Below are positions 54,547 to 64,000 of a DNA stretch of 64,000 nt, in pieces. A program made the position numbers and the translations under genes. Positions within the stretch are counted from its first letter, which is position 1. Each line of letters opens with the position of its first letter. This DNA comes from Adineta vaga (lineage: Eukaryota; Rotifera): assembly GCA_021613535.1 (NCBI GenBank), contig CP075494.1:16554001-16618000 (forward strand), read 5' to 3'. The notes below the pieces were generated by a model that was not told where the DNA came from, ran no database searches, and worked only from the letters and a program-made list of their open reading frames with translations.

Positions 54547-55880
54547 CAACGTCTTGGTTTGTTTTGCGCTGTTATTATTTTTCTATTTTCTTTTTTCACA
54601 CTAATAACCATGATACGACGATATTTTTCAAAGAGGAATCTCTTTTTCTCGTCTTCCTTAGCAACGAGATGCAGCAAAAATATCATGTCTTGCTATATGG
54701 AAGAGCTTTTCTTGTCTAACAAGAAGACATAATATACGACAGTGTGTCTGGCAGATGATAGAACAAGAAAAAAAATTTCAACTGTCGGAAAACATAGAAA
54801 GAATATATGTAAAAAATAATATGTATCTCAGTCATTTGTTAACATCCAAATGAAGAACACAGGATTATCAAAACATTACGATCCATTACATCAAGTATGA
54901 TAACACTTTTTCACTTATGTTTTCAATTTTTAAGTCTTTACAATCTTATCCACATGACAGCAGAATTAATCAGTTTGGAAGAACAGTATTTACAACAGAT
55001 AGATATTTTCCAGATTCTAGTTGAGTATTCGCTCATTAATTGTTGTCAGACGTGAAACTAATTTTTTTTCGCTGTCCATAAAACTCTCATGACAGAATAA
55101 CAATTCTCTAAAGAAAATTGAAAATTTCCCCAACTCGTCGAATTAATCAAATATTTTATTTTCTATTTCGACATACGCCAAAGATGTATGATAAGGCTGA
55201 AAAAAGTCAAGCTCGTTGATACATTTTTTAACGTTCACGATGGACTTGAACCGTTGACGATTACAAGAAACGACGAAGTTGTTAACACTTATATCGTCAT
55301 TTATCGCGCTGAGTTTGGAAAAACGTTTTTACATTTGTATTTCGTATATCGGAGGTTCATCAATTTTCATGAAGAAAGAAAGAAAGAAAGAAAGACGTTG
55401 TTTGTTGTGAAGAGGAGCTATGTTGCGAGTGGAAGAAGATAGTCACTATGTAGCCCGAGAGGGAACGGCTGAAAATACATGTAAACACGCAGAAAAAACC
55501 TGTGTGTCGTTTGCTCACAGTCGTAGTTGCCGAGTAAGAAAGAAAAAAACAACTGACTTTTTTTTGGTGCACACGCGCAATGTGTCTGTTTTATAAACGT
55601 ATTCATATCTGTTTTTAATGACATAAGTGAAAACGTGAAGCAAGCCGCTTTTTCAGCGTTACACAGGTTGTGAGCATCGTTTTCTATTGCGAGCCTTGCA
55701 ACAAAACGAAACAAAAAACTATTTTGTTTGTAACCGTTTTTCTCTTATATTCGGGAACCACGACTGTCAGCGAGAAACCATCGCTTTCATTCGAGATGCG
55801 TATTTGCAAGTAATGTTAAAAGTAAGATGCGAGAGCTTCAAGAAAACAGAATAGCAGGAAGTGGGATTTTGTTGAATTAT

Positions 55881-55900
55881 ATCTTGAGGGTATGGGTGTG
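55881..55900. repeat. Telomere-like half hairpin
   Basis: ATCTTGAGGGTATGGGTGTG: left-type arm only, 130 bp before the protease start. Confidence 0.5.
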
Positions 55901-56029
55901 AAGGCGATATCAATATATACATTTGATGAACCTTTTCCGCAAAACTGCATCTCACAAGAATAAGAGATTCATATTGTGCAAATGACAAGTACATTATACT
56001 ATCACCATTTTGCTTTCCTCTTGTAGTCG

Positions 56030-57961
56030 ATGAAGCTATTATATGTGCTTCTCCTGTTGGTTGTTATCACACGACCCAGTCATCAAACAACATTCACATG
56101 CAATTCGACCGCATCATGTGGCTGTTCCACTCAGACGGCAATAGTCACAAAAATTGTGGGCGGAGAAGCTGCACAACCAAAGTCTTGGGGTTGGGCTGTG
56201 GCGCTGACGTATAATAGCAATCAACTTCTTTGTGGTGGGACGATTTTGTCAAGCTACTGGATCCTAACAGCAGCACATTGTGTAATCGGAAAAACTGCTT
56301 CCCTCATCAATGTCTATGCAGGATCGAATAATCTAACGTCTTTCTCGCAAGCAAGTACAGCAGCTACAGTTTATATGCATCCGAATTATAACACATCAAC
56401 TTATGTCAACGATATTGCTTTGCTTCGACTTAACACACCATTCGATATGAGTGATGCAGGTCTTGCCAAAATATGTTTGCCAGCCAGCACTACAGAAATT
56501 TATCCGCCCATTAATTCCACAGTAAATATACTTCGCCTATCCAATCAGTGTTTCAATAATGTTCTAAACTATTTTTCACCTTCAGCTTGTGGCAATTGGG
56601 TGGGGAAGATTGGCTGAAAATGGTTCCATATCATCAACACTCCAACAAGTGACGCTTCAAGGAGTGTCCTATTTTAGTATCGGCTGTCAGTCTCTGGTAT
56701 ATGACACATCCAAACAATTCTGTGCTACAGTTAACGATAGTAGTAAAGGTAACAGCCAAGAGAGGAAGATGTTTGCGACTTTTGATGATGCTTTGTATAC
56801 AGGACATTACATAAGACCCGTTCTTAAAAGTTTTTTTTCGTACACATTCACGATTTCATTTAACTTTATCAACTAATTTTTTTAAATGGTAGGTAAATAC
56901 AGCGAGTTTTTATTTATATAAATAAACTTTAGAAGTACAGTTCAAAGCTATTACCTTTATCTGAAATACAAAAATTTAGCTTGTTCTCTATTTCCAAACA
57001 AACATTGCACAACGTTTCTTTTTTTTAAATTGTTTTCGGTTATTGAGTGATGTGAATCTTTAAATTCTCCAATGCTTGAACAATCGTTTCATAGAATTTT
57101 ATTTTGATGTTCTCAGAAAAACGACATTTGAATGGTTACATGTCAAAATGTAAGTAATTAAAACAGACATCATCTACGCATTTCTGTAGAAATAGGAAAC
57201 AAACGAAATTTTTGCATTTTCTTTAAAATTCTTAGCTTTGAACTTTAGTTTGGGAATTTCTCCGTATAAATAATAACTTGGTGCATTCACCTATCATTAA
57301 AAAAAATTTCGTTGATAAGTTTAAATCAAATAGTAATGACATACGAAAAACTTTTAGGAAGGCACTTTTCAGATATCTTACATATATACTATATATATAT
57401 ATAGATACATGTAATGGTGACTCGGGAGGTCCTATAATGATGTTCACGTGGACTCAACAATGGATTGTTGTTGGTATTACGTCGTACGGGTATGGGTGTG
57501 CAGTGGCGCCGTTTCCCGGCATCTACACACGTCTAACTTCCTACTTGGACTGGATCAAATCGGTGAATGCTACAGACACAATTACTATCAGTACAACGAC
57601 AGCGGCAACAACAACGACAACGGCAACAACAACAACAACTGCAACAACAACGACGACGGCAACAACAACAACAACTGCAACAACAACGACAACCGCAACA
57701 ACAACTACAACTGCAACAACAGCAACGACAACGACAGCAACGACAACGACAACCGCAACAACAACAACTGCAACAACAACAACAACGACAACAGCAACGA
57801 CAACGACAGCAACAACCGCGACAACAGCAACGACAACGACAGCAACAGCAACAACAACGACAACAACAAAAACAGGTTCAGTAGATGGTGTCCATCCCAT
57901 ACGTAGTCTATTATTATGTTGTCTCTTAACATCGTTTATATTGACATTCTTCTTTGTTTGA
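56030..57961 (+). CDS. Trypsin-like serine protease on a Thr-rich stalk with C-terminal membrane signal, three exons
   Basis: Exons 56030-56521, 56586-56748 and 57405-57961 join in frame (introns 64 and 656 nt) to give 403 aa. A signal peptide ([19 protein letters not shown]) and a Cys-containing prosegment precede the activation site KIVGGEAA. The triad is complete: LTAAHC, NDIALL and GDSGGP. The codon for the specificity Asp six residues before the Ser (DTCNGDSGG) is formed across the second splice, so trypsin-like cleavage after Lys/Arg is expected. After SYLDWIKSV comes a stalk of about 85 residues that is almost only Thr and Ala, then the hydrophobic tail [19 protein letters not shown], a GPI or membrane signal. 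The enzyme would be tethered at the cell surface like mammalian GPI/TM serine proteases. Confidence 0.85.
57587..57872. repeat. ACA-type trinucleotide repeat coding the protease stalk
   Basis: An imperfect array of ACA/ACG/GCA codons in frame, reading poly-Thr/Ala. The other frames give Gln/Arg-rich or Val-rich chance peptides. Likely to vary in length. Confidence 0.8.
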
Positions 57962-58631
57962 TGATTGAGGATAGTTCCATTAGAATTGTGCTGAATCGCA
58001 AATTGAGATCTTTCGATATCTGACCATCCATTCTGAAAAAATCTAACATTATTTTGCATTAACAAAAACTGATGTCCCGAAATCACTTTTAATTATCGAC
58101 TCGACGTCTAGAGATCCTAATAGTGTCACGTTATCAGTAATACTCGATATAAATGTGGTGGAAATCCATTGGAATTAATCGTAAATCATTATGTCATGAT
58201 TGTCAAGTGTTCATTTACAAGATTTGTCTACAAAATAAGTTTTCTATTCTACTACTACTATTTTTGTTTGCCCAATTCGATTGATGTTTTTTTTCTTCAA
58301 ATAGCTAACCTGGTTGTTTATGAATGACCACAAGCTGTTCTTTGTTGTACATCCGTCGCATGCTTTCATGTCTAACAATCTAATTGCGCTCTTTGCTTGA
58401 TTCTATTTCTTGTGTGTTGTGTCGTGTATGTAATATCCGAGAAATAAATAATATAAAACCTATAAATGCATGATTCAAAGAAGAATTCATACTTATAATT
58501 TTCGAATTTATTTCACGTCGAATCGATAATATCGATTCTGATCATTAACTCAAAAGTTGTTCGACAGCTAAACCATTCACAAATACAAAGAAAAAGTTCA
58601 CTTTTGAAAATGTTTATATTGAGATAACATT

Positions 58632-58756
58632 TACGTGTGTGGGCAAGTTATGAAAATGGATGGTGTGAATGTGGGTGGGTGAGGAAAGTGTATATGAGTG
58701 TCTCATTCTTATCCACAACCATCTACACCTGGAGCCAGCCTGACCCACACCCTCAA
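58632..58756. repeat. Compound telomere-like hairpin 11
   Basis: Contains GTGTGTGGGCAAG, GTGAATGTGGGTGGGTGAGG, CCACAACCATCTACACC and GACCCACACCCTCAAA, so probably two nested or rearranged copies. Confidence 0.55.
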
Positions 58757-58894
58757 AGACGATATTTTTAGTTGAATAGCATTTATTTCTACACAACGGA
58801 ATACAATTATTCGTATTTGCTTTTCAACCTAAATTTAAAAAAATCTCATTTAATATTAATAAAAAATGTATCCTAATAGCTATAACAAGAATCA

Positions 58895-58967
58895 TTTTGA
58901 GGGTATTACAGTGGATGCGCATTTTTTCTCATCGGCGTCGACATTCATACCCACCCACATCCTCAAC
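58895..58967. repeat. Telomere-like hairpin 12
   Basis: TTTTGAGGGTATTAC and ACCCACCCACATCCTCAA. Confidence 0.55.
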
Positions 58968-59515
58968 ATAAGAACAGCAGCAAGGATAACACAATGTCGA
59001 AGACTATTTTACTTATTTAATATGGTATAAATTAACGGTAGACATGGAATTAATATAATTGATTCTCAATTAAAAAAGAAGACCAATAGTTACATTAACC
59101 ATATGAAAATATTTTTCTACATTTCTTGCAATTGGAGAATATGTTAACCAAAATAGATTTTCATTAAATGTGAGTAAAGAGAAAACAAAAAGTACATAGA
59201 ATCATTGAGAAGATACACGATATATTCTGGAAGAATCAGATGTTAGAAGTGATGTTATTTCAGTGTCAGATATAATTTTGAATAATAATAAAAATTATTT
59301 ATGAAAAAAGAAAAACAACAATGTTAAATATATATTAGTTGACTAGATAATAGGTAAAATAAAATGCTAACGTCTAAATTCAGGTAATGCATCTATATTT
59401 TATTCTATATTAAGAAGTCTTTGTTAAAAATGCATTTCATTCCAAAAAAATCAAAATGTGTTATCTTCAAGAAATCGTGTTGATTTTTTATGTTTTTAAT
59501 ATAATTAATCTTTAT

Positions 59516-60277
59516 TCAAAAAGAAAAGTTCATTGAACATATAATCGCTAGTGTTATTAGAAGAACAGAAGTCATTTTTTTCATTCCTGCAGCAATACGT
59601 CGTGCATTGGCATCGGTTAAACCATTTTCATAAAAAATTCTCTTAACTTGATTGAGTACTTCATCACTATTACATAGATTTTTATTACACTTGATACGAA
59701 GAGATGGAGATATATCATCATCGAACCAATATATTCGTGAACCCAACCCGATACTTCCATCACAACCACGTGAACTTACTTTCTTACTTTCTGTATTGAA
59801 TTCTACTGAACAAACATCATTAACAGCGCATAATATAACGTTTTGTTTTGAGTCATAACATTGAATAGAATCATTTTGCACTGAATTCCCAATATATTGT
59901 ACAAGTTCATTATGAATATGTTCGGCATTATATTGACGTGCAACCATTTCCTTGACTCTGTTCTTTGCATAGGCAACAGGACAATCGGTATCTTTCGAAC
60001 ATTTGTAATTAACTTCATAAGTTAAATAAGATCCAGATGTAATATAAATATAATCAAACGATACTTCAGAGTTTGACAAACTGACTGTATAAGATTTTTG
60101 ATCATATCGAAATTCTATACTAACAGAACAAGAAGATGAATAGCTTCGTTCTTCACATTGATCATCTGGAATACTAAATGTTGTATGAAATGGTCTATGT
60201 ATCGAGCAACCTACTATACACTTGATAGTATATCCAGTTTGTATGAAAAGTAGAAATACGAATAATGACAATAACAT
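59516..60277 (-). CDS. Secreted Cys-rich protein, Ly6-like, probably GPI-anchored
   Basis: 253 aa, single exon. The signal peptide (MLLSLFVFLLFIQTGYT) is followed by IKCIVGC and a set of about twelve cysteines, including CSKDTDC, CYDSKQNVILC and CNKNLCNSDEV. The last block resembles the C-x3-CN ending of LU domains. The C-terminus (MTSVLLITLAIICSMNFSF after a basic KK) has the form of a GPI-attachment signal. It resembles the style of the protein at 25774 but shows no close identity by eye. Function unknown; LU proteins are usually surface ligands or receptor modulators. Confidence 0.55.
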   Translation of the reverse strand: MLLSLFVFLLFIQTGYTIKCIVGCSIHRPFHTTFSIPDDQCEERSYSSSCSVSIEFRYDQKSYTVSLSNSEVSFDYIYITSGSYLTYEVNYKCSKDTDCPVAYAKNRVKEMVARQYNAEHIHNELVQYIGNSVQNDSIQCYDSKQNVILCAVNDVCSVEFNTESKKVSSRGCDGSIGLGSRIYWFDDDISPSLRIKCNKNLCNSDEVLNQVKRIFYENGLTDANARRIAAGMKKMTSVLLITLAIICSMNFSF

Positions 60278-60723
60278 TTTGTTGCTTTAATAATTCTAGA
60301 TATAAAGAAGAATCGTTTTTATAGTCTTATTATCGGTTTCTAAGGGAGCGATGTGTATATATTTATGTTATATCTTGTCTCACAAAGTCAACAACTTTTT
60401 GTTTTCATTTTACGTCATGTTATCATTCATTGTTCTACTTTATTATATGAAAAAGTTATTTTCGTCTTGATCATAAGAAAAGACTGTAACACGAGCTTTG
60501 TCATTGATGACTATACTCAATATAATGGTAGAAGTATAGTATTACTAAACAAATATCTTACTGAACTGTTAAGGGGATCCTACACTTTTCTCAAGCAAAA
60601 TGTTTTCTTCAATATAAAGTTACGTGTATCAAAGTCTCCTCTAGATGTTTTATAAAAATCAGAACCATCCGAGGTTATGGTAAGTCTCTAAAGAAACAAG
60701 TTTTTCGGAGAAACGCGACACCA

Positions 60724-60776
60724 TTTTGAGGGTGTGGATGAAGATGCAGTAAGAGCTACACCCACCCACACCCTCG
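60724..60776. repeat. Telomere-like hairpin 13
   Basis: TTTTGAGGGTGTGGATG and CACCCACCCACACCCTCG. About 225 bp after the next minus-strand stop. Confidence 0.7.
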
Positions 60777-61002
60777 TCATATTTTCATAATGGTATGTGT
60801 AAGAAGAATAAGACATCCACACTTTCACTCTCGATCAAGATTAAAATATTTTTTTATTTGAAATTTAATTAAAAGATAATTAAAGAAAACTCCAAATTCT
60901 TAATGATTTTCTCTGTCAAATGTTTTCAAGGTAAGTAATAATTCTTTACTATCTTTAAATAAAATTAGATTTTTTTAAACATATATTTTTGTATTTGTAC
61001 CT

Positions 61003-61751
61003 TCATTCCAACAACTTTTTTGCTTTTATTTGATCACCAGTAAAATTTAATTTGATAATACCACATTCATTTTTTTTTTCAGAATAAATTATAATTGTTT
61101 CACTTTTATTTATCCGTGTAGACTCTTCACTACTCACTGTTTTCAATAATGTTGATAAAATATTTGTTATAGCTATATTTCCAACATATGTACTAAAATC
61201 TCCAGGTGACCAAATCGTTTGTTCAAATAAATGTTCATCACTATTGAAATCAATTTTTAAAGGACTATTTTTAAACTCATCCATATGAGCTCCAATAATT
61301 TGAAATAAATGATAATATTCTGAAATCACATAATTCTGCATCAGCAACATCGAGAGTACAATTGTTATGATTGGTTTATGAAACAAAACTCATTACTACA
61401 GGAGTTAATGCATCTAATACTGCTTGAAAACCGTGAGATGCTGATTTAGTTATTCCAAATCGACTAAAAGAAAGATTATATATAAAAATACAAAATATAT
61501 GATATTCTTTTAATTGAATCAAGAAGAAGAAGAGAATGAAATTTACGCAACATACCTCAAAGTATCGTTCGACATTGAACCATAATAAAACTCGGCATAA
61601 TGCTTTTCCAAATTGCATTCGTTTGTTCTTTATAATATTGATTCGATCGAGTTCGAAATCGAATTCGACCATTATTATCAAACATTATTGAAACTATTAT
61701 TCCAACCAATGAATAAGTTACTTTACTGAAAAATAATGCAGCGAATAACAA
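61003..61751 (-). CDS. Multi-exon gene of unknown product
   Basis: The 127-codon frame at 61003-61386 holds a hydrophilic protein (YYHLFQIIGAHMDEFKNSP and later WSPGDFSTYVGNIAITNIL). Upstream exon pieces are visible on the same strand: one ending SMSNDTLS joins in frame, across an intron with a GTATG donor (about 61558-61463), to RFGITKSASHGFQAVLDAL. A second short intron (GTAATG donor near 61403, GATGCAG acceptor near 61345) would link that to NYVISEYYHLFQ. The 5'-most exon is uncertain. I do not recognise the family. The first 20 residues of the simple ATG-initiated frame look like a signal peptide, but they would be intron in the spliced model. Confidence 0.4.
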
Positions 61752-62887
61752 ATCCTTAACAAGTGTTTATGATTTCGTTTTTTTATTTCACTTGATTTTT
61801 ACCAATGCAAAAAGATAAAAAAAATCTTTCAATAATTTCTTTTTCATGTCAATATTGACATTTATTTTTTATGATATTTTATAAATCAAAAAACTAAATC
61901 TTAAGAGATAATTACAAATAAAAACACTGAGAATATAAAAACTTTTAAATTCAATTGTTCTTTTATAAGTTTCTTGAATAGATATATGTGTAAATAATTG
62001 TAATGTTATTTAATCTTTTAATTTATTCAATTCCAACAATCTATGCTTATTTTTATGTTAATCCTTTAAAATATAATAATATTAGTTTTTATAAATTTCG
62101 TTCATATTTTAATCATATTAAATCTATAATATATTTCGCTTATTATATTTGATCGTTTTGCATTATCATCCTCGAATGTACGTTAATAATTATTAATCAA
62201 CAAACAAGAACAAAAACACATTCAACTTAAACGTGATCAACAATTATTAATTACATTCTTCATATAGTAATGTCATCTGTATCTTTGGAAATTTTATTGA
62301 ATTTAAAACAAAAAAAAAGATACTTATCAATTTTTATATTTGTCCTAAACTTCCATCAACAAAAGGTTCAATTCTAATAATATAACTATACTATTATATC
62401 TGCTTGTTCTTTTAAATCAACAGTTCAACAACGCGAGTAAATGAATGAAGTGCTGATTTTGTACCAATGAAAGTCCTTCAAGAGAAACATAAGAACCACT
62501 GAGTATATAACTTTTTGAACAGTAAATAATGTTGATTTAGCATCGTGAGAGTGTGAGAGACACGGTCTCTCTTTTATTACTTGAAAATTCGTTCTATGTT
62601 CTACTACGTTGTTTTTTTTTTCATTTATTGATTTTCTTGTTCTATTGTTAAAAAAGTCATGAGAATAATAATAATGTAAATACATAAAATAAATTAACAT
62701 TTATTGATATTCATATTGAAAAGAATAAGACTATTTTTAATTATAAGATAGAGATTCAGTATAATGTACTTATTGTTTCTCATTTACATATTATATTTAA
62801 TTGAATAATCATAGATATATGTAAGAACATTAATATAAGTTGCTTTGTTCATTAAAAGATATATCAAAATAAAGAATAATCATAGAA
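61752..62887. other. Intergenic, no gene seen
   Basis: Very AT-rich, with long A/T runs. The frame at 62425-62700 is not supported. Confidence 0.4.
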
Positions 62888-63840
62888 ATGATTAAAGTTC
62901 ATCGACATCGTTCACATAATCGAACAAGAAAACAAAGAAAAGTAAGAAAAACAATTGAAAATATTTAAATTTAGTCTAAATAATTCAAAGGGATCTACAC
63001 ATGTTATACATATTCTTTTAAAACCTGTTGATTCTACTTCTCAAATTTCTAATTCCAATAAGACAATACATCAGGTATATCTTCGAAATACTATCCATTG
63101 ATCTAATCTAATATATAAGTTTCAAGTAAAAAATATGATTTCTATTTGAAAACATTTAGAAAATGAAAAATAAATTATCTAATATCAATACGTCGCAGCA
63201 ATTATCGTCGATCTCTCAACATGAGCCAATTACAAAACATACGGTTCCAATCAATTCAAATGAACTGATGGTATCACAAAAAGAAATATCGACCTTTTCG
63301 GTGAGATTTATTAGATCATTTAGATTTATATAAACTCATCTTCTATATATTAATGTAGGAAATCTATAGAGATGTTCATTCTTATTCAACAAAATCAATC
63401 GTATCTATGTTTCCGAAGAAAATAAAACCATTTCATAAACAATTATTCACGTCTAATCGATATGATTATAACATTAAACAGGAAAATATAATTGAAAATA
63501 CTCACAAAATTAAGAAAAAAGAACGACATTATATTTGCCGTAAATTTAGACTGGGATATTCTCTTTGTTGTTGTTGGACAGCTATTTTGACAGCTTTATT
63601 CTTACTTGGTTGTCTTGCAGCTATACTTACTTATTTTCTGACACGACAAAAAGTCATTACAACAACAACGACAACGACGACAACAACATCCGTAACGACA
63701 ACAACTTCAAGTAAAAAATTCTATTTTATATTTATCAAAAAATCTCTGATATTTTAGTACAGTTTCTGAGAAAAGCATATCGTAGAGCTTCTATTAATCA
63801 AAATTTGTCAATTCATTTGAAGATACGATATATGAAATAA
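62888..63840 (+). CDS. Type II membrane protein with Thr-rich stalk, five exons
   Basis: Proposed exons are 62888-62941, 62991-63074, 63160-63300, 63359-63710 and 63758-63840, which join in frame to give 237 aa. The exon 2 acceptor (TTCAAAG) is the weakest, because the nearer TTTAG gives a stop. The long basic, Ser-rich cytoplasmic part is followed by one TM (LGYSLCCCWTAILTALFLLG then CLAAILTYFL) and a run of about 15 Thr residues, then a short basic tail. CCCW-AIL...LLGCLAAI followed by Thr runs is a recurrent form in bdelloid surface proteins, normally carrying an extracellular domain. Here the part after the stalk is only about 30 residues, so the gene may be truncated. Confidence 0.6.
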
Positions 63841-64000
63841 ATGAAAGATTGTTATATAGAATGTCAGTTAATTAAATCAATATAGTCCAAAGATACTTTT
63901 TGTATGTTTAAGTCTAACTTGCGATAAAAGAAAAAACAAATCTCTTTCATAGTAATGTTAAGAAATTTAAGTTTCACAGAATATGATACAATTTTTAATT

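Larger units (their letters stand above)
54366..56029. other. Intergenic; GAAA simple repeat and half hairpins
   Basis: A GAAA-type run is present at about 55373-55394. Overlapping short frames on both strands at 55188-55714 show no family. No gene supported. Confidence 0.4.
57962..59515. other. Intergenic with two hairpin-family members
   Basis: No gene seen. Short frame at 58614-58796 is the hairpin read as protein. Confidence 0.45.

Noticed and set aside
55188-55714. Overlapping short frames on both strands upstream of the protease
   Set aside because: They cover a GAAA simple repeat and show no domain or consistent splice pattern.
57541-58086. 181-codon minus-strand frame of poly-Val/Ala
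   Set aside because: It is the reverse reading of the Thr-stalk trinucleotide repeat of the protease.
2804-60776. Reading the regular hairpins as a CRISPR array
   Set aside because: Spacing is irregular over tens of kb, the units are inverted repeats rather than direct repeats with unique spacers, and the genome is eukaryotic.

Overview
The window looks like nuclear DNA of a bdelloid rotifer (Adineta/Rotaria type). It is AT-rich. Genes are small and lie on both strands, split by very short GT-AG introns (mostly 47-66 nt, worked out here from frame continuity). The families are those known to be expanded in bdelloids: ADP-ribosyltransferase joined to TPRs, TLD and RING/TRAF proteins, F-box/LRR proteins, many rhodopsin-like GPCRs, Ly6-like secreted proteins, and type II membrane proteins with Thr-rich stalks. 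Bacterial-looking genes and decayed DNA transposons are mixed in. No tRNA, rRNA or CRISPR was found.

Layout. 1-6.5 kb: the end of a GPCR, a transposon-derived fragment, an inverted-repeat element, a truncated Helitron copy, a UEV-only TSG101-like gene and a secreted-type ADP-ribosyltransferase. 7-18 kb: a membrane U-box protein, an ankyrin-ubiquitin fusion, a GPCR relic, two neighbouring genes that hold three copies of an unrecognised two-TM module, and a Golgi-type glycosyltransferase. 18-23 kb: a MITE, a perfect 236-bp palindrome, a GPCR pseudogene, a TM-TLD gene, and a RING/TRAF gene interrupted by a TTAA-flanked MITE. 25-37 kb: a Ly6-like protein, a 1029-aa ART-TPR protein, a membrane-anchored nucleoside-phosphorylase-like protein and a phosphoenolpyruvate-carboxylase-like gene with two frameshifts. 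37-50 kb: a three-exon GPCR, a three-exon MLKL-NTD-like protein, a complete but dead piggyBac element, a secreted Cys-repeat protein, a piggyBac fragment and an F-box/LRR-like fragment. 50-64 kb: a two-exon GPCR, a complete non-autonomous Helitron, a trypsin on a mucin-like stalk, a second Ly6-like gene, an unrecognised gene and a type II Thr-stalk protein.

The most striking non-genic signal is a family of about 20 dispersed 50-90 bp imperfect hairpins. Their arms are made of the GGGTGT/ACACCC hexamer and the ideal end is CTTGAGGGTGTGGGTG. This hexamer matches the TGTGGG telomere repeat that I recall being reported for bdelloids. The hairpins lie only between genes and are concentrated just downstream of stop codons. 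In one case the arm supplies the stop codon.

Functional themes, mostly inferred from families: ubiquitin signalling (U-box, RING/TRAF, F-box-like, ubiquitin fusion, UEV), ADP-ribosylation, and a possible cell-death or immune effector (MLKL-like). These sit beside a dense record of transposon activity.
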